Shown piece after piece: positions 21,828 to 21,933 of a stretch of 21,933 bases of DNA. Both the position numbers and the translations under genes were made by a program. The notes below the pieces were generated by a model. It did no database searches. It had not been told where the DNA came from and worked only from the letters and a program-made list of their open reading frames with translations. Numbering within the stretch: position 1 is the first letter of the stretch; every line of letters begins with the position of its first letter. The stretch is from Thermoplasmata archaeon (GTDB lineage Archaea > Thermoplasmatota > Thermoplasmata > Lutacidiplasmatales > UBA184): the NCBI GenBank assembly GCA_030040755.1, contig JASHTC010000138.1, forward strand, positions 1 to 21,933, read 5' to 3'.

Positions 21828-21840
21828 GGGCTACATATTC
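21828..21840 (-). promoter_or_regulatory. TATA box for the 517-residue gene
   Basis: GAATATGTAGCCC on the minus strand is an isolated AT-rich patch about 30-33 bases before the ATG at 21803. It would give a transcript with almost no leader, so this gene seems to have its own promoter and not to depend on guaAA. Confidence 0.55.
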
Positions 21841-21858
21841 CCGCGGGGGGGACGCGGG

Positions 21859-21933
21859 TCACCGGCGGCACGCTTCGACGAAGTGGCGGAAGATCTCGCG
21901 CCCGCCCTCGGTGTGCTCGACCTCGGGGTGGAA
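21859..21933 (-). CDS. guaAA: GMP synthase glutamine amidotransferase subunit, C-terminal end (5' part outside window)
   Basis: The last 24 codons are in the window, reading FHPEVEHTEGGREIFRHFVE plus four residues and TGA at 21861-21859. FHPEVEHT with EIFRxFV is the closing signature of the class I glutaminase of GMP synthase, and the His and Glu of HPE are two members of the catalytic triad. The protein stops here and does not continue into a synthetase domain, which fits the separate two-subunit GMP synthase of archaea. The subunit supplies ammonia for XMP to GMP conversion. Confidence 0.8.
   Translation of the reverse strand, partial: FHPEVEHTEGGREIFRHFVEACRR

Noticed and set aside
1..21933. 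CRISPR arrays, insertion sequences, integrase attachment or phage genes
   Set aside because: No regularly spaced repeats, transposase or integrase motifs, or terminal inverted repeats were seen; the tRNA gene has no neighbouring partial copy of itself that I could find.

Overview
The window looks like chromosomal DNA from a GC-rich archaeon, most likely a member of the Thermoplasmatota (inference). The archaeal evidence is direct. There is an Orc1/Cdc6 initiator, isopentenyl phosphate kinase next to type 2 IPP isomerase, a stand-alone Elp3, a diphthine synthase, a Hef-type helicase and a tRNA-Pro gene without an encoded CCA. Several genes have TATA-like boxes about 25-35 bases before their start codons, as expected for leaderless or short-leader transcripts. 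Assignment to Thermoplasmatota rests on gene content and the high-GC style, not on a phylogeny. I see no insertion sequence, integrase, CRISPR array or phage gene.

Layout. Bases 1-1452: the 3' end of a metallo-beta-lactamase-fold hydrolase gene, a minus-strand tRNA-Pro(CGG), a Rid-family protein and an SRPBCC/AHSA1-like protein. Bases 1443-5384: a tightly packed minus-strand operon, in transcription order a 74-residue two-helix membrane protein, isopentenyl phosphate kinase, type 2 IPP isomerase, Elp3 and a small Cys/His zinc-type protein. Bases 5385-5551: a divergent intergenic region with two dyads and a short A-rich patch. Bases 5552-6985: orc1/cdc6. Bases 7000-10145 (minus): a membrane-anchored extracytoplasmic protein, a 68-residue charged helical protein and an aldehyde dehydrogenase, the last two joined by an ATGA overlap. 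Bases 10301-13421: seryl-tRNA synthetase and a Hef-like helicase. Bases 13505-18943: a complete kdpFABC potassium-pump operon followed by a tandem universal-stress-domain gene, then dph5 to 19726. Bases 19734-21933 (minus): a short degenerate response-regulator receiver, an uncharacterised 517-residue Cys-rich protein and the 3' end of the GMP synthase glutaminase subunit gene.

How the genes work together. The IPK and Fni pair makes and isomerises IPP for archaeal lipids by the alternative mevalonate route. SerRS, Elp3, Dph5 and tRNA-Pro serve translation. Kdp is a high-affinity K+ uptake ATPase whose usual two-component regulator KdpDE is absent here; the tandem Usp protein occupies the place of a regulator. 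The least explained parts are the 517-residue protein, the degenerate receiver with its AT-rich promoter island, the small proteins tied to the mevalonate and aldehyde dehydrogenase operons, and a KdpA whose third pore segment departs from the bacterial pattern.
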